Positions 8,313 through 17,300 of a DNA stretch of 45,756 bases are shown here, one piece after another. The number at the start of each line of letters is the position of its first letter. The stretch's first letter is position 1. The position numbers and the translations under genes are program-made. This DNA is from Stenotrophomonas sp. PS02289 (GTDB lineage Bacteria > Pseudomonadota > Gammaproteobacteria > Xanthomonadales > Xanthomonadaceae), in the NCBI RefSeq assembly GCF_029960115.1, contig NZ_JASCOZ010000016.1:1-45756 (forward strand). The letters run 5' to 3'. The notes under the pieces are model-generated. The model was not told the DNA's origin. It worked only from the letters and a program-made list of their open reading frames with translations, and made no database searches.

Positions 8313-9098
8313 TCAGTCAGGTGCGCGGGCGGTGATGACCGCATGCGCTGCCCGGGCCAACTGTAGCGGTTGCGGGCCCTGCGCCACTTGGATACGGGCA
8401 AAGCCTTCGGCCTCGGCCAACCCCGCCAGCCGCTCACTGGCGACGACCACCGGGCTGCTGCGCAGGCGCGCCATCAGGTCGGCCGGCAGCTCCGCCACCG
8501 CCCAGGCCAGCGCCTCGGCACTGCTCAGCGCCAGCGCCCACGGGTCCGGTTGCCGGCGCAGTCGCTGCAGGGCGCGCGGGGCGGGGCGCAGCGGGGTGCG
8601 CGCATACACGTCTACCCGCTGCAGCCGCGCACCGCGCGCTTCCAGCGTTGGCGCGATCAACCCGCGTCCCCCGGGGGCGGTCACCAGTGCCACGGACTGG
8701 CCCTGCAGGTGTGCCAGTTCTGGAAGCCCCAGCAGGCCCTCGCTGTCCATCCGTTCCGGTGCGCGTACCCCTTCGGCCCCGTGCGCGTGCAGCGCGGCGG
8801 CGGTGCCGGCACCCACGGCCAGCCATGCGCCCGGATGGGGGCTGGCCAATGTGCCCAGACGGGCTGCGGCGTGCACCGCCGCCGGGCTCGTGAACACCAC
8901 CCGGTCGGCCTGCAGGGCGTGGACCAGCGCGGCGCGGGTGGCGGCGTCATCGCACGCCCGCAGGGCCCATGGCGACAATGCCAGCAGCTGCCCGCCCAGC
9001 GCCTGCGCGGTCCGCCGCATCGCCGCGTGCTGGCCGCGGGGGCGCAGCGACACCAGGGTCCATTCCGGCACATGTGCGTGGTTGTTCATTCCGGGCAT
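8313..9098 (-). CDS. hemD: uroporphyrinogen-III synthase
   Basis: The 261-residue enzyme closes and inverts ring D of hydroxymethylbilane to form uroporphyrinogen III. It shows the poorly conserved HemD pattern: SLRPRGQHAAMRRTAQALGG at the start, VVFTSPAAVHAAAR (the typical FTS segment), AVGAGTAAALHAHGAEG, LVTAPGGRGLIAPTLEARGARLQRVDVYAR, and a late SSAEALAW followed by SSPVVVASERLAGLAEAEGF. Start 9098 is preferred over 9089 or 9119 because AAGGA sits 8 bases before it. hemC, usually adjacent, is not next to it here; a divergent thioesterase-like gene begins almost immediately upstream, so the promoters must overlap. Confidence 0.9.
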   Translation of the reverse strand: MPGMNNHAHVPEWTLVSLRPRGQHAAMRRTAQALGGQLLALSPWALRACDDAATRAALVHALQADRVVFTSPAAVHAAARLGTLASPHPGAWLAVGAGTAAALHAHGAEGVRAPERMDSEGLLGLPELAHLQGQSVALVTAPGGRGLIAPTLEARGARLQRVDVYARTPLRPAPRALQRLRRQPDPWALALSSAEALAWAVAELPADLMARLRSSPVVVASERLAGLAEAEGFARIQVAQGPQPLQLARAAHAVITARAPD

Positions 9099-9132
9099 TA
9101 TGCGAGTCCTTCGCTGCAACGTCGTCGTACCG

Positions 9133-9603
9133 ATGTCTCCATTGCTTTCCCTGCCCGATCATCTGGGCGCGCTCCAGCAGGTCCTGGACCGCATGCCGCC
9201 CGTGGCCGCCATGCAGATCCGCGTGGCGGGCTACCAGGACAACCAGCTGGCGCTGACCGCACCGCTGGCCGCCAACGTCAACGACAAAGGCAATGCCTTC
9301 GGTGGCAGCCTGGCGTCGGCGCTGACCCTGGCCGGGTGGGCGCTGGTCACCCTGCGCCTGCGACTGGCCGGCTTCGACGCCGACGTTTATGTCGCCGACA
9401 GCCACGTGCGCTATCTCGCCCCGGTCTATGGCGACCTGTCGGCTCAGGCCCAGGCCGTCGACGAGGCTGACTGGGACGTGTTTCTGGCCACTTTTGGCCA
9501 GCGCGGCAAGGCCCGCATCGAGGTGCTGGCCCGCCAGCCCGGCGAGGCCGGCAAGCCGGCAGCTGAATTGAGCGGCCGCTACGTGGCCTTCGCAAGAAGG
9601 TAG
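9133..9603 (+). CDS. YiiD-C-like thioesterase domain protein
   Basis: The roughly 156-residue protein looks like a single hot-dog fold. Motifs are LDRMPPVAAMQIRVAGYQDNQLALTAP split over residues 15-45, then NVNDKGNAFGGSLASALTLAGWALV (residues about 48-72), which matches the thioesterase segment N-N-x-x-T-x-F-x-G-S of the YiiD C-terminal family, and VADSHVRYLAPV. A role in hydrolysing an acyl-CoA or acyl-ACP is inferred. The start is uncertain: ATG 9133 gives the family's usual length, while ATG 9100 would add 11 residues and nearly touch the divergent hemD start. Neither has a clear ribosome binding site. Confidence 0.72.
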   Translation: MSPLLSLPDHLGALQQVLDRMPPVAAMQIRVAGYQDNQLALTAPLAANVNDKGNAFGGSLASALTLAGWALVTLRLRLAGFDADVYVADSHVRYLAPVYGDLSAQAQAVDEADWDVFLATFGQRGKARIEVLARQPGEAGKPAAELSGRYVAFARR

Positions 9604-9633
9604 GATGGGCACCTTGCCTATTGGGGAATTCGC

Positions 9634-10071
9634 ATGCGTCGTACCTTCCAGATCCTGCTGCTGGCCCTGTTCGCGCTGACCAGCGTGTCGGCCATTGCTG
9701 CCGACAGCCAGAAAATCACCAAGAAGATGCGCAAGCAGCTGGAGGAAACCCAGGTCAAGTACGACTCCACCCTGCGCTGGGGCAACCTCGACGACCTCAT
9801 TCCCTACCTCGACCCGGAGTACGCCGAAGAGCACCCCATCACCGACCTGGAGCGCAGCCGCTTCGAGCAGGTGAAGATCGCCGGCTACCGGGGCAGCGAC
9901 AACGTGGGCATGCCCAATGGCCGCATTGGCCGCAGCGCCGAAGTGCGGGTGATCAACAACAACACCCAGGCCGAGCGCGTGGTGCGGGTGAACGAGATCT
10001 GGCGCTGGGATGCCGAAGCCAAGCGCTGGCTGCAGGCCAATGGCCTGCCGGACCTCTGGCAGACCCGCTGA
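9634..10071 (+). CDS. small secreted protein of unknown function
   Basis: The 145-residue product has a clean signal peptide (FQILLLALFALTSVSAIAAD, cleavage after AIA). The mature part starts with a basic helix (KITKKMRKQLEETQVKYDS) and continues with YLDPEYAEEHP, a GYRGSDN segment and a beta-rich C-terminus ending in EIWRWDAEAKRWLQANGLPDLWQ. The Trp-rich end resembles small periplasmic NTF2-like or lipoprotein domains, but I cannot assign a family. GGGGA precedes the ATG by 6 bases. It follows the thioesterase gene by 30 bases and may be co-transcribed with it. Confidence 0.8.
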   Translation: MRRTFQILLLALFALTSVSAIAADSQKITKKMRKQLEETQVKYDSTLRWGNLDDLIPYLDPEYAEEHPITDLERSRFEQVKIAGYRGSDNVGMPNGRIGRSAEVRVINNNTQAERVVRVNEIWRWDAEAKRWLQANGLPDLWQTR

Positions 10072-10150
10072 CCCCCCTCAAACCCCCGCTGGACGCCGGT
10101 TCGCCCGCATGTGCGACAATCGGCCCCCGCTTAATTGACCCGTGATCTGA

Positions 10151-10588
10151 GTGAATTACGAAGAGTTGCTGGCCTTTGCCGGCCGAAACCCGATGCTGTC
10201 GGCGGCTTTTGTCGGCCTGACCGTGGCCATCATCGTCACCGAAATCCGCCGTATGACCCGCGGCTACCGTGGGCTGAAGCCGGCTGAGCTGACCCAGCTG
10301 ATGAACGCCGGTGGCACCGTGGTGGTCGACCTGTCGTCCTCGTCGGACTTCGAAAAAGGCCATATTGCCGGCAGCCGCAACGCGCAGCCCAGCCAGTTCG
10401 GCCCGGAGCACAAGCTGGTGGCCAACGCCAAGCAGAGCCCGGTGGTGCTGGTGTGCCGTACCGGCAACGCCTCGGAAACCGCAGCCAAGGCGCTGAAGAA
10501 GGCCGGTTTCGAGAACGTGAGCGTGCTCGAGGGCGGCATTCCGTCCTGGCAGCAGGCCGAGCTGCCGCTGGTCAAGGGCCGCAACTGA
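10151..10588 (+). CDS. membrane-anchored rhodanese-like protein
   Basis: The 145-residue protein has one N-terminal membrane helix (LSAAFVGLTVAIIVTEI, about residues 16-32) and a single rhodanese domain. The active-site loop is CRTGNAS with Cys102 as the sulfur-accepting residue, followed by GFENVSVLEGGIPSWQ. Rhodaneses transfer sulfur to thiol acceptors; the natural partner is unknown. The position before secB and gpsA matches YibN of enterobacteria, although grxC, which sits between yibN and secB there, is absent. The start is GTG 10151, chosen because it precedes the membrane helix directly. Confidence 0.88.
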   Translation: MNYEELLAFAGRNPMLSAAFVGLTVAIIVTEIRRMTRGYRGLKPAELTQLMNAGGTVVVDLSSSSDFEKGHIAGSRNAQPSQFGPEHKLVANAKQSPVVLVCRTGNASETAAKALKKAGFENVSVLEGGIPSWQQAELPLVKGRN

Positions 10589-10665
10589 TTTTGCCCGATT
10601 CGCATCGCGCACCTTGTGCGCGCTGCCACACGCCCGCATAGCAGGGCATGTAACAATCGGTTTCT

Positions 10666-10689
10666 ACTGTATTCATTACTGCATTCATT
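10666..10689 (+). repeat. 12-base tandem repeat in the secB leader
   Basis: ACTGTATTCATT (10666-10677) is followed directly by ACTGCATTCATT (10678-10689), 11 of 12 bases identical, ending 15 bases before the secB ATG. It is AT-rich against a GC-rich background. Possible roles are an upstream translation enhancer or a protein site. Confidence 0.55.
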
Positions 10690-10704
10690 CTGGAGCATCA
10701 GGAA

Positions 10705-11220
10705 ATGTCCGAAGAGAACACCAACGGCGCCATCGCGCCGGCCGACGCCGTCACCGGTCCTGCTTTCACCGTTGAGAAGATCTACGTCAAGGACGTTTCC
10801 TTCGAATCGCCCAATGCTCCGAGCGTCTTCAACGAAGCGGTGCAGCCGGAACTGCAGCTCAATCTGAACCAGCGCGTGCAGCGCCTGGGCGAGAACGCCT
10901 TTGAAGTCGTGCTGGCGGTCACCCTGACCTGCAAGGCCGGCGACAAGACCGCCTACGTGGCTGAAATCCAGCAGGCTGGCGTGTTCGGCCTGATCGGCCT
11001 GGAGCCGCAGGCGATCGACGTGCTGCTGGGCACCCAGTGCCCGAACATCCTGTTCCCGTACGTGCGTCAGCTGTGCAGCGACCTGATCCAGGCCGGCGGC
11101 TTCCCGCCGTTCTTCCTGCAGCCGATCAACTTCGAAGGCCTGTACGCCGAAACCCTGCGTCAGCGCCAGGAAGAGGGCGGCACCTCGCTGGCCGATTCCG
11201 AGCCGGCCGGTAACGCCTGA
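10705..11220 (+). CDS. secB: protein-export chaperone SecB
   Basis: The 171-residue cytosolic chaperone keeps preproteins unfolded and delivers them to SecA. Family features include the start of the fold [19 protein letters not shown] (residues about 23-41), ELQLNLN, the [12 protein letters not shown] strand, [13 protein letters not shown], and the conserved [36 protein letters not shown]. The acidic disordered tail ([16 protein letters not shown]) is the usual SecA contact region. A CAGGAA site lies close to the ATG. gpsA follows by 11 bases, an order widely conserved in proteobacteria. Confidence 0.97.
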   Translation: MSEENTNGAIAPADAVTGPAFTVEKIYVKDVSFESPNAPSVFNEAVQPELQLNLNQRVQRLGENAFEVVLAVTLTCKAGDKTAYVAEIQQAGVFGLIGLEPQAIDVLLGTQCPNILFPYVRQLCSDLIQAGGFPPFFLQPINFEGLYAETLRQRQEEGGTSLADSEPAGNA

Positions 11221-11231
11221 TCGGCGTTTCG

Positions 11232-12257
11232 ATGACTCAGAACGCAGACAAGATCGCCGTTCTTGGCGCAGGCTCCTGGGGTACCGCCCTGGCGAGCCTG
11301 CTGGCCCGCCACGGTCGTGAGACCGTGCTGTGGGGCCGCGACGCTGCCATGGTCGAGGCCATCGACCAGCGTCACGAGAACACCCGTTACCTGCCGGGCA
11401 TTCCGTTGCCGGAATCGCTGCGCGCGACCACCGACCTTGCCGCCGCCGTCGCCGGTGCCACCTGGATCCTGGTGGTGGTGCCCTCGCACGCCTTTGGTGA
11501 AACCGTGCGCGCGCTGGCTCCGCTGCGTCCGGCGGGCGCGGGTGTGGCCTGGGCAACCAAGGGCTTCGAGCCCGGCTCGGGCCGTTTCCTGCACGAAGTC
11601 GCGCGCGAAGTACTGGGTCCGGACGTGCCGCTTGCGGTCGTCACCGGGCCTTCGTTCGCCAAGGAAGTCACCCAGGGCCTGCCCACTGCCATCACCGTGC
11701 ACGGTGACGATGTGGACTTCGCCCAGCAGGTGGCCGAAGCCATGCACGGCCCTGCCTTCCGCGCCTACACCGGCGATGACATGGTCGGTGCTGAGCTCGG
11801 CGGTGCCATGAAGAACGTGCTGGCAGTGGCCACTGGCGTGGCCGATGGCATGCAGCTTGGCCTGAATGCCCGTGCCGGGCTGATCACCCGCGGTCTGAAC
11901 GAAATGCTGCGGCTGGCAGCGGCCATTGGTGCCAAGCCGGAAACCCTGATGGGACTGGCCGGGCTGGGCGATCTGGTGCTGACCTGCACCGGCGATCTCT
12001 CGCGTAATCGCCGCCTGGGCCTCGCCCTAGGTCGCGGTCAGACGCTGCAGGACGCCATCCGTGAAATCGGCCAGGTCGTGGAATCGGTGCAGACCGCAGA
12101 CGAGGTCATGCGCCAGGCCCGCCGCCACGGCATTGACCTGCCGATCTCCGACGGCGTCCGCGCCGTACTGCACGGTGAGCAGACCCCGGCCGAAGGCCTG
12201 CAGGCCCTGCTGGCCCGCGAACAGAAGCCGGAGTACCCGGACACGCTGTTCAAGTGA
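11232..12257 (+). CDS. gpsA: glycerol-3-phosphate dehydrogenase [NAD(P)+]
   Basis: The 341-residue cytosolic enzyme reduces dihydroxyacetone phosphate to sn-glycerol-3-phosphate, the backbone for phospholipids. The nucleotide-binding motif is [17 protein letters not shown] (residues 11-27). Other signatures are [32 protein letters not shown], the catalytic Lys in [12 protein letters not shown], and [23 protein letters not shown]. Length and motifs are complete. It is the last gene of the rhodanese-secB-gpsA group and is followed at once by a strong terminator. Confidence 0.97.
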   Translation: MTQNADKIAVLGAGSWGTALASLLARHGRETVLWGRDAAMVEAIDQRHENTRYLPGIPLPESLRATTDLAAAVAGATWILVVVPSHAFGETVRALAPLRPAGAGVAWATKGFEPGSGRFLHEVAREVLGPDVPLAVVTGPSFAKEVTQGLPTAITVHGDDVDFAQQVAEAMHGPAFRAYTGDDMVGAELGGAMKNVLAVATGVADGMQLGLNARAGLITRGLNEMLRLAAAIGAKPETLMGLAGLGDLVLTCTGDLSRNRRLGLALGRGQTLQDAIREIGQVVESVQTADEVMRQARRHGIDLPISDGVRAVLHGEQTPAEGLQALLAREQKPEYPDTLFK

Positions 12258-12260
12258 TGC

Positions 12261-12296
12261 AAACACAAACCCCGGTGAAAGCCGGGGTTTGTGTTT
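12261..12296. terminator. bidirectional terminator between gpsA and idi
   Basis: A perfect 15-base stem (AAACACAAACCCCGG and its complement) closes on a 6-base loop (TGAAAG). The outer stem is A-rich on one side and T-rich on the other, so it suits termination from both convergent genes. Confidence 0.9.
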
Positions 12297-12301
12297 CCGC
12301 G

Positions 12302-12844
12302 TTACATCCCACGCAACCGCGGCCATTCCATCCGCAGCCACGGCGTCAGCTGCGCATCCGCATCGGCCAACTCCGCATCCAGCGCTGCCGGTTCCACCCA
12401 GCGCAGCGCTGCCACCTCCTCGGGATTGGGTCGCGGTGCATCCGACGGAATGCGCGCGGTGAATACATGGCACAGCTCATGCTCGGCACCGTCTGACTGG
12501 TAACGCGCCCAATAGGTGAAATCGAAACACCAACGTGGCGCGTCGATCAGGGTCACGCCCAACTCTTCCACGCAGCGTCGCTGCACGGCTTCGCGCAGCG
12601 TCTCGCCCCAGCGCGGGTGCGAACAACAGCTGTTGGCCCAGTAACCTGGCCACAACGGTTTGCGCGCGCTGCGCTGCTGCAGCAGCACGCGCCCTGCAGG
12701 GTCGAACAGAAACAGCGAGAACGCGCGATGCAGAATGCCGTCGCCGGCATGACACTGCGCTTTGCTGACGGGCCGAAGCGGGCGGTCGTCGGCGGAAACG
12801 GCGATCAACGCGTCGCCGTTGTTGGGCGCGGACAAACTATCCAT
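12302..12844 (-). CDS. idi: isopentenyl-diphosphate delta-isomerase, type 1
   Basis: The 180-residue Nudix-fold enzyme interconverts isopentenyl and dimethylallyl diphosphate. It shows SKAQCHAGDGILHRAFSLFLF (in two parts, residues 27-46), the active-site Cys in NSCCSHP (Cys74), the Nudix-type helix LREAVQRRCVEELGV, and the second catalytic residue Glu123 in HELCHVF. Type 1 Idi is dispensable in bacteria using the MEP pathway but raises isoprenoid flux, for instance to carotenoids; a carotenoid oxygenase lies 31 kb away in this window. No other isoprenoid genes are adjacent. The divergent neighbour is a response regulator. Confidence 0.95.
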   Translation of the reverse strand: MDSLSAPNNGDALIAVSADDRPLRPVSKAQCHAGDGILHRAFSLFLFDPAGRVLLQQRSARKPLWPGYWANSCCSHPRWGETLREAVQRRCVEELGVTLIDAPRWCFDFTYWARYQSDGAEHELCHVFTARIPSDAPRPNPEEVAALRWVEPAALDAELADADAQLTPWLRMEWPRLRGM

Positions 12845-12951
12845 GCGCCAAGCGTGCCAGAGGCGGCACAGTCAGTTGTGGCCAGATGTGGCGGCGCACG
12901 CCGCGTCTGCTTGGTACCGTGTGCGTGTCTGAACCTGTACCCGCGTGCGCC

Positions 12952-13659
12952 GTGACCCACCTGCTTGTTGTCGATGACCATCGCTCCATCCGCGAACCGC
13001 TGGCGGCCTATCTGCGCCGACAGGGCTATGAGGTGAGCACCGCCGCCGACGGTCCATCCACCCGCGCCCGCCTGCAGGGGCAGCACTATGACCTGGTGGT
13101 GCTGGATCTGATGCTGCCCGGTGAAGACGGTCTTTCGCTGTGCCGACACATCGACAGCACCTACGGTACGCCGGTCATCATGCTCACCGCACGCACCGAT
13201 TACCCGGATCGCATCGAAGGTCTGGATACCGGCGCTGCCGACTACGTCACCAAGCCATTCAACGTCGATGAGCTGGTCGCGCGCATCCGTAGCGTACTGC
13301 GACGATCGGTCGCAGCGGTACAGCCGCGCGAGGACGGCGGCGTGCTGCACTTCGAGGGTTGGTCGCTGGACCTGGCCCACCATCGCCTGCACGACCCCGC
13401 CGGTGTGCACGTGCCGCTGAGCACCATGGAACAGCGCCTGCTGCTCTCGTTCCTGCAGCGTCCCAACCAGGTGCTCAGCCGCGATGACCTGCTCGACCTG
13501 GTCAACCGCGACAGCCTCGCGTTTGACCGCAGCATCGACAGCCAGGTCAGCCGCCTGCGCCGCAAGCTCGAAGATGACCCGCGCCACCCGGTGCTGCTCA
13601 AGACCGTCTGGGGCACCGGCTATCTGCTGGCCGCGCAGGTCGAGCGCGTGGGCGCATGA
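12952..13659 (+). CDS. OmpR-family response regulator
   Basis: The 235-residue regulator has a receiver domain (VVDDH near the start, phospho-acceptor Asp52 in VVLDLMLPGEDG, TAR, and DYVTKPF with the conserved Lys) and a winged-helix DNA-binding domain ending in DSQVSRLRRKLEDDPRHP and TVWGTGYLLA. It overlaps the sensor kinase gene by ATGA (13656-13659). The start is uncertain: GTG 12952 gives the compact N-terminus THLLVVDDH, while GTGs at 12919 or 12925 would add 11 or 9 residues. None has a good ribosome binding site. Targets are unknown; idi, divergent across about 107 bases, is one candidate. Confidence 0.9.
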   Translation: MTHLLVVDDHRSIREPLAAYLRRQGYEVSTAADGPSTRARLQGQHYDLVVLDLMLPGEDGLSLCRHIDSTYGTPVIMLTARTDYPDRIEGLDTGAADYVTKPFNVDELVARIRSVLRRSVAAVQPREDGGVLHFEGWSLDLAHHRLHDPAGVHVPLSTMEQRLLLSFLQRPNQVLSRDDLLDLVNRDSLAFDRSIDSQVSRLRRKLEDDPRHPVLLKTVWGTGYLLAAQVERVGA

Positions 13660-14993
13660 AGCTGTTGCCACGCAGTCTGGGCGGTCAGCTGGCGGCGCTG
13701 ATGCTGGGCGGCTTCCTGGTCGGCAGCCTGTTCGGGACCATCGGGCTGTGGTCACGCGCCGGCGCATTGCACCCCATTGCCCGCGAACATGCGTTGTCAC
13801 GCACGCTGACCGCGTATCGACTGGCCGAGCAGCAGCCGGCCGCAGACACTCGATGGCTGGACACGTTCAACACGCAGGTGGCGCAGCTGTGGATAGACAC
13901 CACGCCCAGCCCGGTCAGCATGGGCGAGCGCGAGCTTGAGCTGGCCGCCGCACTGCGCGAGCGGCTGGCGGCCAGTGCCGTGGCGGTGCGCATGCCGTGC
14001 CGGCCGGATGCCGGTCGCCCCGCCCTGCAGGTCGCAGGCAATGAGCTGGAATGCCTGGAAATCGACCTGGCGCTCGGCGATGGTCGTTGGCTGCATACGC
14101 GCCAGACCCTGCCGGTGCAGTCGCTGTGGCGCGAAAGCTGGCAGCTGCTGCGGTTCTCGTTGCTGATGGGCATCCCGCCGGTGCTCATCCTGATGTACCT
14201 GTTCGTCAATCGCATCCTGCGGCCTACCACGGCGCTCACCGAAGCGGCCGAGCGCATGAGCCGTGGCGAGCGGCTGGAACCCCTGCATGTGCAGGGCCCG
14301 GATGAGATCCGCGAAATTGCCGTGGCGTTCAACGAGATGCACGAACGCATCACCCGCTTCGTTGACGAGCGCACCCGCATGCTGGCGGCGATCAGCCACG
14401 ACCTGCGCACGCCCCTCACTTCGCTGGTGCTGCAAGCCGCTATGCTGCCGGAAAGCGAAGAACGCACCGAGATGCTGCGCACGCTGGAAGAAGTGCGGTT
14501 GATGGTGGACGAGACATTGCGCTTTGCTACCGCCAATGCACGTGCCGAGGCCAGTGAGCCGGTGGACCTTGCGCGGCTGCTGCGTGAACTGTGCGATCGC
14601 CACGCCGCGCTGGGGCGGGATGTGGCGCTGCATGCACCTGCGGCACTGACCTACCGCTGCCGACCGATGGCGATGCGCCGTGGGCTGGGAAATCTGATCG
14701 AGAATGCCGTCACCTACGGCGGAGCCACGCGTGTCTCGCTCGAGAATGCGGGCGATGACGGCGTTCTGGTTGTCATCCAGGACAGAGGCCCGGGCATTCC
14801 AGAAGACATGATGGAACGCGTATTCGAGCCGTTCTTCCAGCTGGACGCCGCGCGTAATCGTGATGCCAGCAGCAGCGTGGGCTTGGGATTGGCGATTGCG
14901 CGCGATTGCATCCAGGCGCATGGCGGCAGCATCTCATTGCGGAATGTGGAAGAGGGCGGTCTGGCCGTACGCGTGGTCTTGCCGCAGGCCTGA
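13656..14993 (+). CDS. sensor histidine kinase, partner of the upstream regulator
   Basis: The 445-residue inner membrane kinase has membrane helices at about 11-33 and 165-187 that flank a 130-residue periplasmic sensor region with a Cys pair (Cys115 and Cys133). A HAMP domain (RILRPTTALTEAAERMSRGE) leads to the phospho-acceptor His248 (ISHDLRTPL) and a catalytic domain with N box (NLIENAVTYGG), G1 (DRGPGIP) and G2 (VGLGLAIARD). The order and sequence resemble the EnvZ-like branch. The signal is unknown. ATGA overlap with the regulator fixes the start. A terminator follows. Confidence 0.93.
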   Translation: MKLLPRSLGGQLAALMLGGFLVGSLFGTIGLWSRAGALHPIAREHALSRTLTAYRLAEQQPAADTRWLDTFNTQVAQLWIDTTPSPVSMGERELELAAALRERLAASAVAVRMPCRPDAGRPALQVAGNELECLEIDLALGDGRWLHTRQTLPVQSLWRESWQLLRFSLLMGIPPVLILMYLFVNRILRPTTALTEAAERMSRGERLEPLHVQGPDEIREIAVAFNEMHERITRFVDERTRMLAAISHDLRTPLTSLVLQAAMLPESEERTEMLRTLEEVRLMVDETLRFATANARAEASEPVDLARLLRELCDRHAALGRDVALHAPAALTYRCRPMAMRRGLGNLIENAVTYGGATRVSLENAGDDGVLVVIQDRGPGIPEDMMERVFEPFFQLDAARNRDASSSVGLGLAIARDCIQAHGGSISLRNVEEGGLAVRVVLPQA

Positions 14994-15047
14994 CCTCGCC
15001 ACACTTTGGCAAAGTTTCCTGAAGCCCACCGCTTACGCTTCACCTAC

Positions 15048-15091
15048 ACAAACGCCCTCACCGCCGCCAGGCGGCGAGGGCGTTTGTTTTT
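15048..15091 (+). terminator. terminator after the OmpR-type two-component system
   Basis: A 12-base outer stem (ACAAACGCCCTC at 15048-15059 with its complement at 15076-15087) encloses a second GC-rich hairpin (GCCGCC/GGCGGC), followed by a T run to 15091. It separates the sensor gene from the UbiD operon, so that operon needs its own promoter in the 100 bases that follow. Confidence 0.9.
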
Positions 15092-15107
15092 CCATAAAAG
15101 CCTTTAA

Positions 15108-15140
15108 AATCAATGTGTTGAATTGATTCCAATCAATGTG
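15108..15140 (+). promoter_or_regulatory. candidate operator of the UbiD operon
   Basis: A perfect palindrome ATTGATT-CC-AATCAAT occupies 15122-15137. Its right half is part of AATCAATGTG (15131-15140), and an identical AATCAATGTG lies at 15108-15117, 23 bases upstream. The site is AT-rich and lies between the terminator and ubiD, ending 53 bases before the start codon, where a repressor or activator of the operon would be expected. Dyads of this size are typical of MarR- or TetR-like dimers. No regulator gene is adjacent, so the regulator would be encoded elsewhere. The promoter itself could not be placed with confidence. Confidence 0.65.
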
Positions 15141-15193
15141 CATGGCAGACCACAGGCGGAGTATTCGTCTCAGGCACTCCCGGAGACACATTG

Positions 15194-16687
15194 ATGAGCA
15201 ACACCCTCCCCAACGCATCGCAGGTCACCGACCTGCGCTCCGCCATCGAACTGCTGAAGCAGTACGAAGGCGAGTACATCGAAACCAACGAACCGGTTGA
15301 CCCCGAAGCAGAGCTGTCAGGCGTGTACCGCTACGTCGGTGCCGGCGGCACTGTCATGCGCCCGACCCGCACCGGTCCGGCGATGGTCTTCAACAAGGTC
15401 AAAGGCTTCGACAACGTTCGCGTTCTGATCGGCCTGCTCGCCTCGCGCGAACGCGTGGCACGCATGTTCGGCGTGGAAAAGGAAAAGCTCGGCTTCCTGC
15501 TGAAGGACTCGGTCAACAAGGCCATCGCCCCGGTGGTGATCCCACGCGAGAAGGCGGTGTGCCAGGAAGTGGTGCATCTGGCCAGCGACCCGGCCTTCGA
15601 CCTGCGCACGCTGCTGCCGGCCCCGAAGAACACCCCGGAAGACGCCGGCCCGTACTTCACCCTGGGCATGGCCTACGCGGCTGACCCGGAGACCGGCGAG
15701 CACGACGTCACCATCCATCGCCTGTGCGTGCAGAGCCGCGATGAGATCTCCATGTACTTCGTCCCCGGCCGTCACCTCGACCAGTTCCGGATCAAGGCGG
15801 AAAAGGCGGGCAAGGCGCTGCCGATCACCATCAGCATCGGTGTCGATCCGGCCATCGAGATCGGGGCCTGCTTCGAGCCGCCGACCACGCCGCTGGGCTT
15901 TGACGAGCTGTCCATTGCCGGTGGCCTGCGCGGCCGCGCGGTGGAACTGGTGGAAGGCGTTTCGGTGGGCGCACGTGCCATTGCCAATGCCGAAATCGTG
16001 ATTGAAGGCGAACTGGTCCCGAACTACCGCGTGCGCGAAGACCAGAACACCAACACCGGCAAGGCCATGCCTGAGTTCCCCGGCTACACCGGCGAGGCCA
16101 AGCTGGAAGTGCCGGTGATCAAGGTCAAGGCCGTCACCCATCGTCGCAACCCGATTCTGCAGACCTGTATCGGCCCCAGCGACGAACACACCAACATGGC
16201 CGGCATTCCCACCGAGGCCAGCATCCTGCAACTGGTGGAACGTGCGCTGCCGGGTCTGGTGCGCAATGTGCACTGCCCCTCGCCAGGCACCGGCAAGTAC
16301 GTGGCGGTGCTGCAGGTGGGCAAGCGCGGTCCGCAGGATGAAGGCCGCCACCGCCAGGCGGCGCTGCTTGCCTTTGCGGCCTTCTCGGAGTTGAAGCACG
16401 TGTTCCTGGTGGACGAGGACGTCGACCTGTTCGACCTGTCCGACGTGATCTGGGCGATGACCACGCGTTATCAGGGCGACGTCGATACGGTGTTCATTCC
16501 CGGCGTGCGTTGCCACCCGCTCGATCCTTCGCAGGACCCGGCATTCAGCCCGTCCATCCGCGACCACGGCATCACCTGCAAGACCATCTATGACTGCACC
16601 GTGCCGTACAAGCTGAAGGAAAACTTCCAGCGCTCGCAGTTCATGGAAGTGGACGTGGCGCGTTTCATTCCGGGCTTCCGGAAGTAA
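15194..16687 (+). CDS. UbiD-family decarboxylase (prenylated-FMN dependent)
   Basis: The 497-residue enzyme belongs to the UbiD family, which reversibly decarboxylates aromatic or alpha,beta-unsaturated acids with prenylated FMN made by UbiX. Visible family features are [45 protein letters not shown], the [17 protein letters not shown] segment and [10 protein letters not shown] (residues 267-276), which holds acidic residues near the active site. Three facts argue for a catabolic enzyme over ubiquinone synthesis: its own UbiX lies next door, a porin and a secreted protein are in the operon, and the sequence departs from the classical UbiD motif. The substrate is unknown. GGAG lies 9 bases before ATG 15194. 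Confidence 0.9.
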   Translation: MSNTLPNASQVTDLRSAIELLKQYEGEYIETNEPVDPEAELSGVYRYVGAGGTVMRPTRTGPAMVFNKVKGFDNVRVLIGLLASRERVARMFGVEKEKLGFLLKDSVNKAIAPVVIPREKAVCQEVVHLASDPAFDLRTLLPAPKNTPEDAGPYFTLGMAYAADPETGEHDVTIHRLCVQSRDEISMYFVPGRHLDQFRIKAEKAGKALPITISIGVDPAIEIGACFEPPTTPLGFDELSIAGGLRGRAVELVEGVSVGARAIANAEIVIEGELVPNYRVREDQNTNTGKAMPEFPGYTGEAKLEVPVIKVKAVTHRRNPILQTCIGPSDEHTNMAGIPTEASILQLVERALPGLVRNVHCPSPGTGKYVAVLQVGKRGPQDEGRHRQAALLAFAAFSELKHVFLVDEDVDLFDLSDVIWAMTTRYQGDVDTVFIPGVRCHPLDPSQDPAFSPSIRDHGITCKTIYDCTVPYKLKENFQRSQFMEVDVARFIPGFRK

Positions 16688-16700
16688 GGGGAGTAGTGCC

Positions 16701-17300
16701 ATGCAAAAGCCCCGAGTCATCGTCGGCATCAGCGGCGCGACCGGCTTCCAGTATGGCGTCAAAGCCCTCCAGCTCCTTCGGGAGCTGGGGGCCGAGACCC
16801 ATCTGGTGATGTCCAAGGCGGCGGGCCTCACCCGCCAGCATGAAACCGCGTTTGACCGCGCCGCCGTGGAAGCACTGGCCGACGTGGTCTACCCCGCCGG
16901 TGCGGTGGGTGCACCGATTGCCAGCGGTTCGTTCCGCACGCTCGGCATGATTGTCGCACCGTGTTCGATGCGCACCCTGGCGTGCATCGCCAACGGCATG
17001 ACCGACAACCTGCTGACCCGCGCCGCGGATGTTGTGCTGAAGGAGCGCCGCAAGCTGGTCCTGATGGCGCGCGAAACACCCCTGCACCTGGGTCATATCC
17101 GCAACATGGCCAAGGTCACCGAGTACGGGGCCATCGTATTCCCGCCCGTGCCTTCGCTGTATGCCGGTCCGCAGAGCGTGGACGACATCATCGCGCACAG
17201 CGCTGCGCGCGCCATTGGCCTGCTCGGTCTGGAGCACCCGTCCACCCCGCGCTGGGGCGAGACCATCGACGCCACGCTGGCCGAAGGAGAAGCCGCATGA
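16701..17300 (+). CDS. UbiX-family flavin prenyltransferase
   Basis: The 199-residue protein attaches a dimethylallyl group to FMN to make the cofactor of UbiD enzymes. It shows GISGATG near the N-terminus (phosphate and FMN binding), IASGSF, and [32 protein letters not shown], then [16 protein letters not shown], the dimethylallyl phosphate region. It starts 13 bases after ubiD, and its TGA overlaps the ATG of the DUF554 gene (17297-17300). A UbiX paired with a particular UbiD, as here, is typical of catabolic decarboxylase operons; a second housekeeping ubiX would then be expected elsewhere in the genome. Confidence 0.93.
   Translation: MQKPRVIVGISGATGFQYGVKALQLLRELGAETHLVMSKAAGLTRQHETAFDRAAVEALADVVYPAGAVGAPIASGSFRTLGMIVAPCSMRTLACIANGMTDNLLTRAADVVLKERRKLVLMARETPLHLGHIRNMAKVTEYGAIVFPPVPSLYAGPQSVDDIIAHSAARAIGLLGLEHPSTPRWGETIDATLAEGEAA

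Noticed and set aside
15317..16831. A 504-codon minus-strand open frame opposite ubiD and the ubiX start
   Set aside because: Antisense of an unmistakable UbiD gene; composition is low-complexity and no domain is visible.
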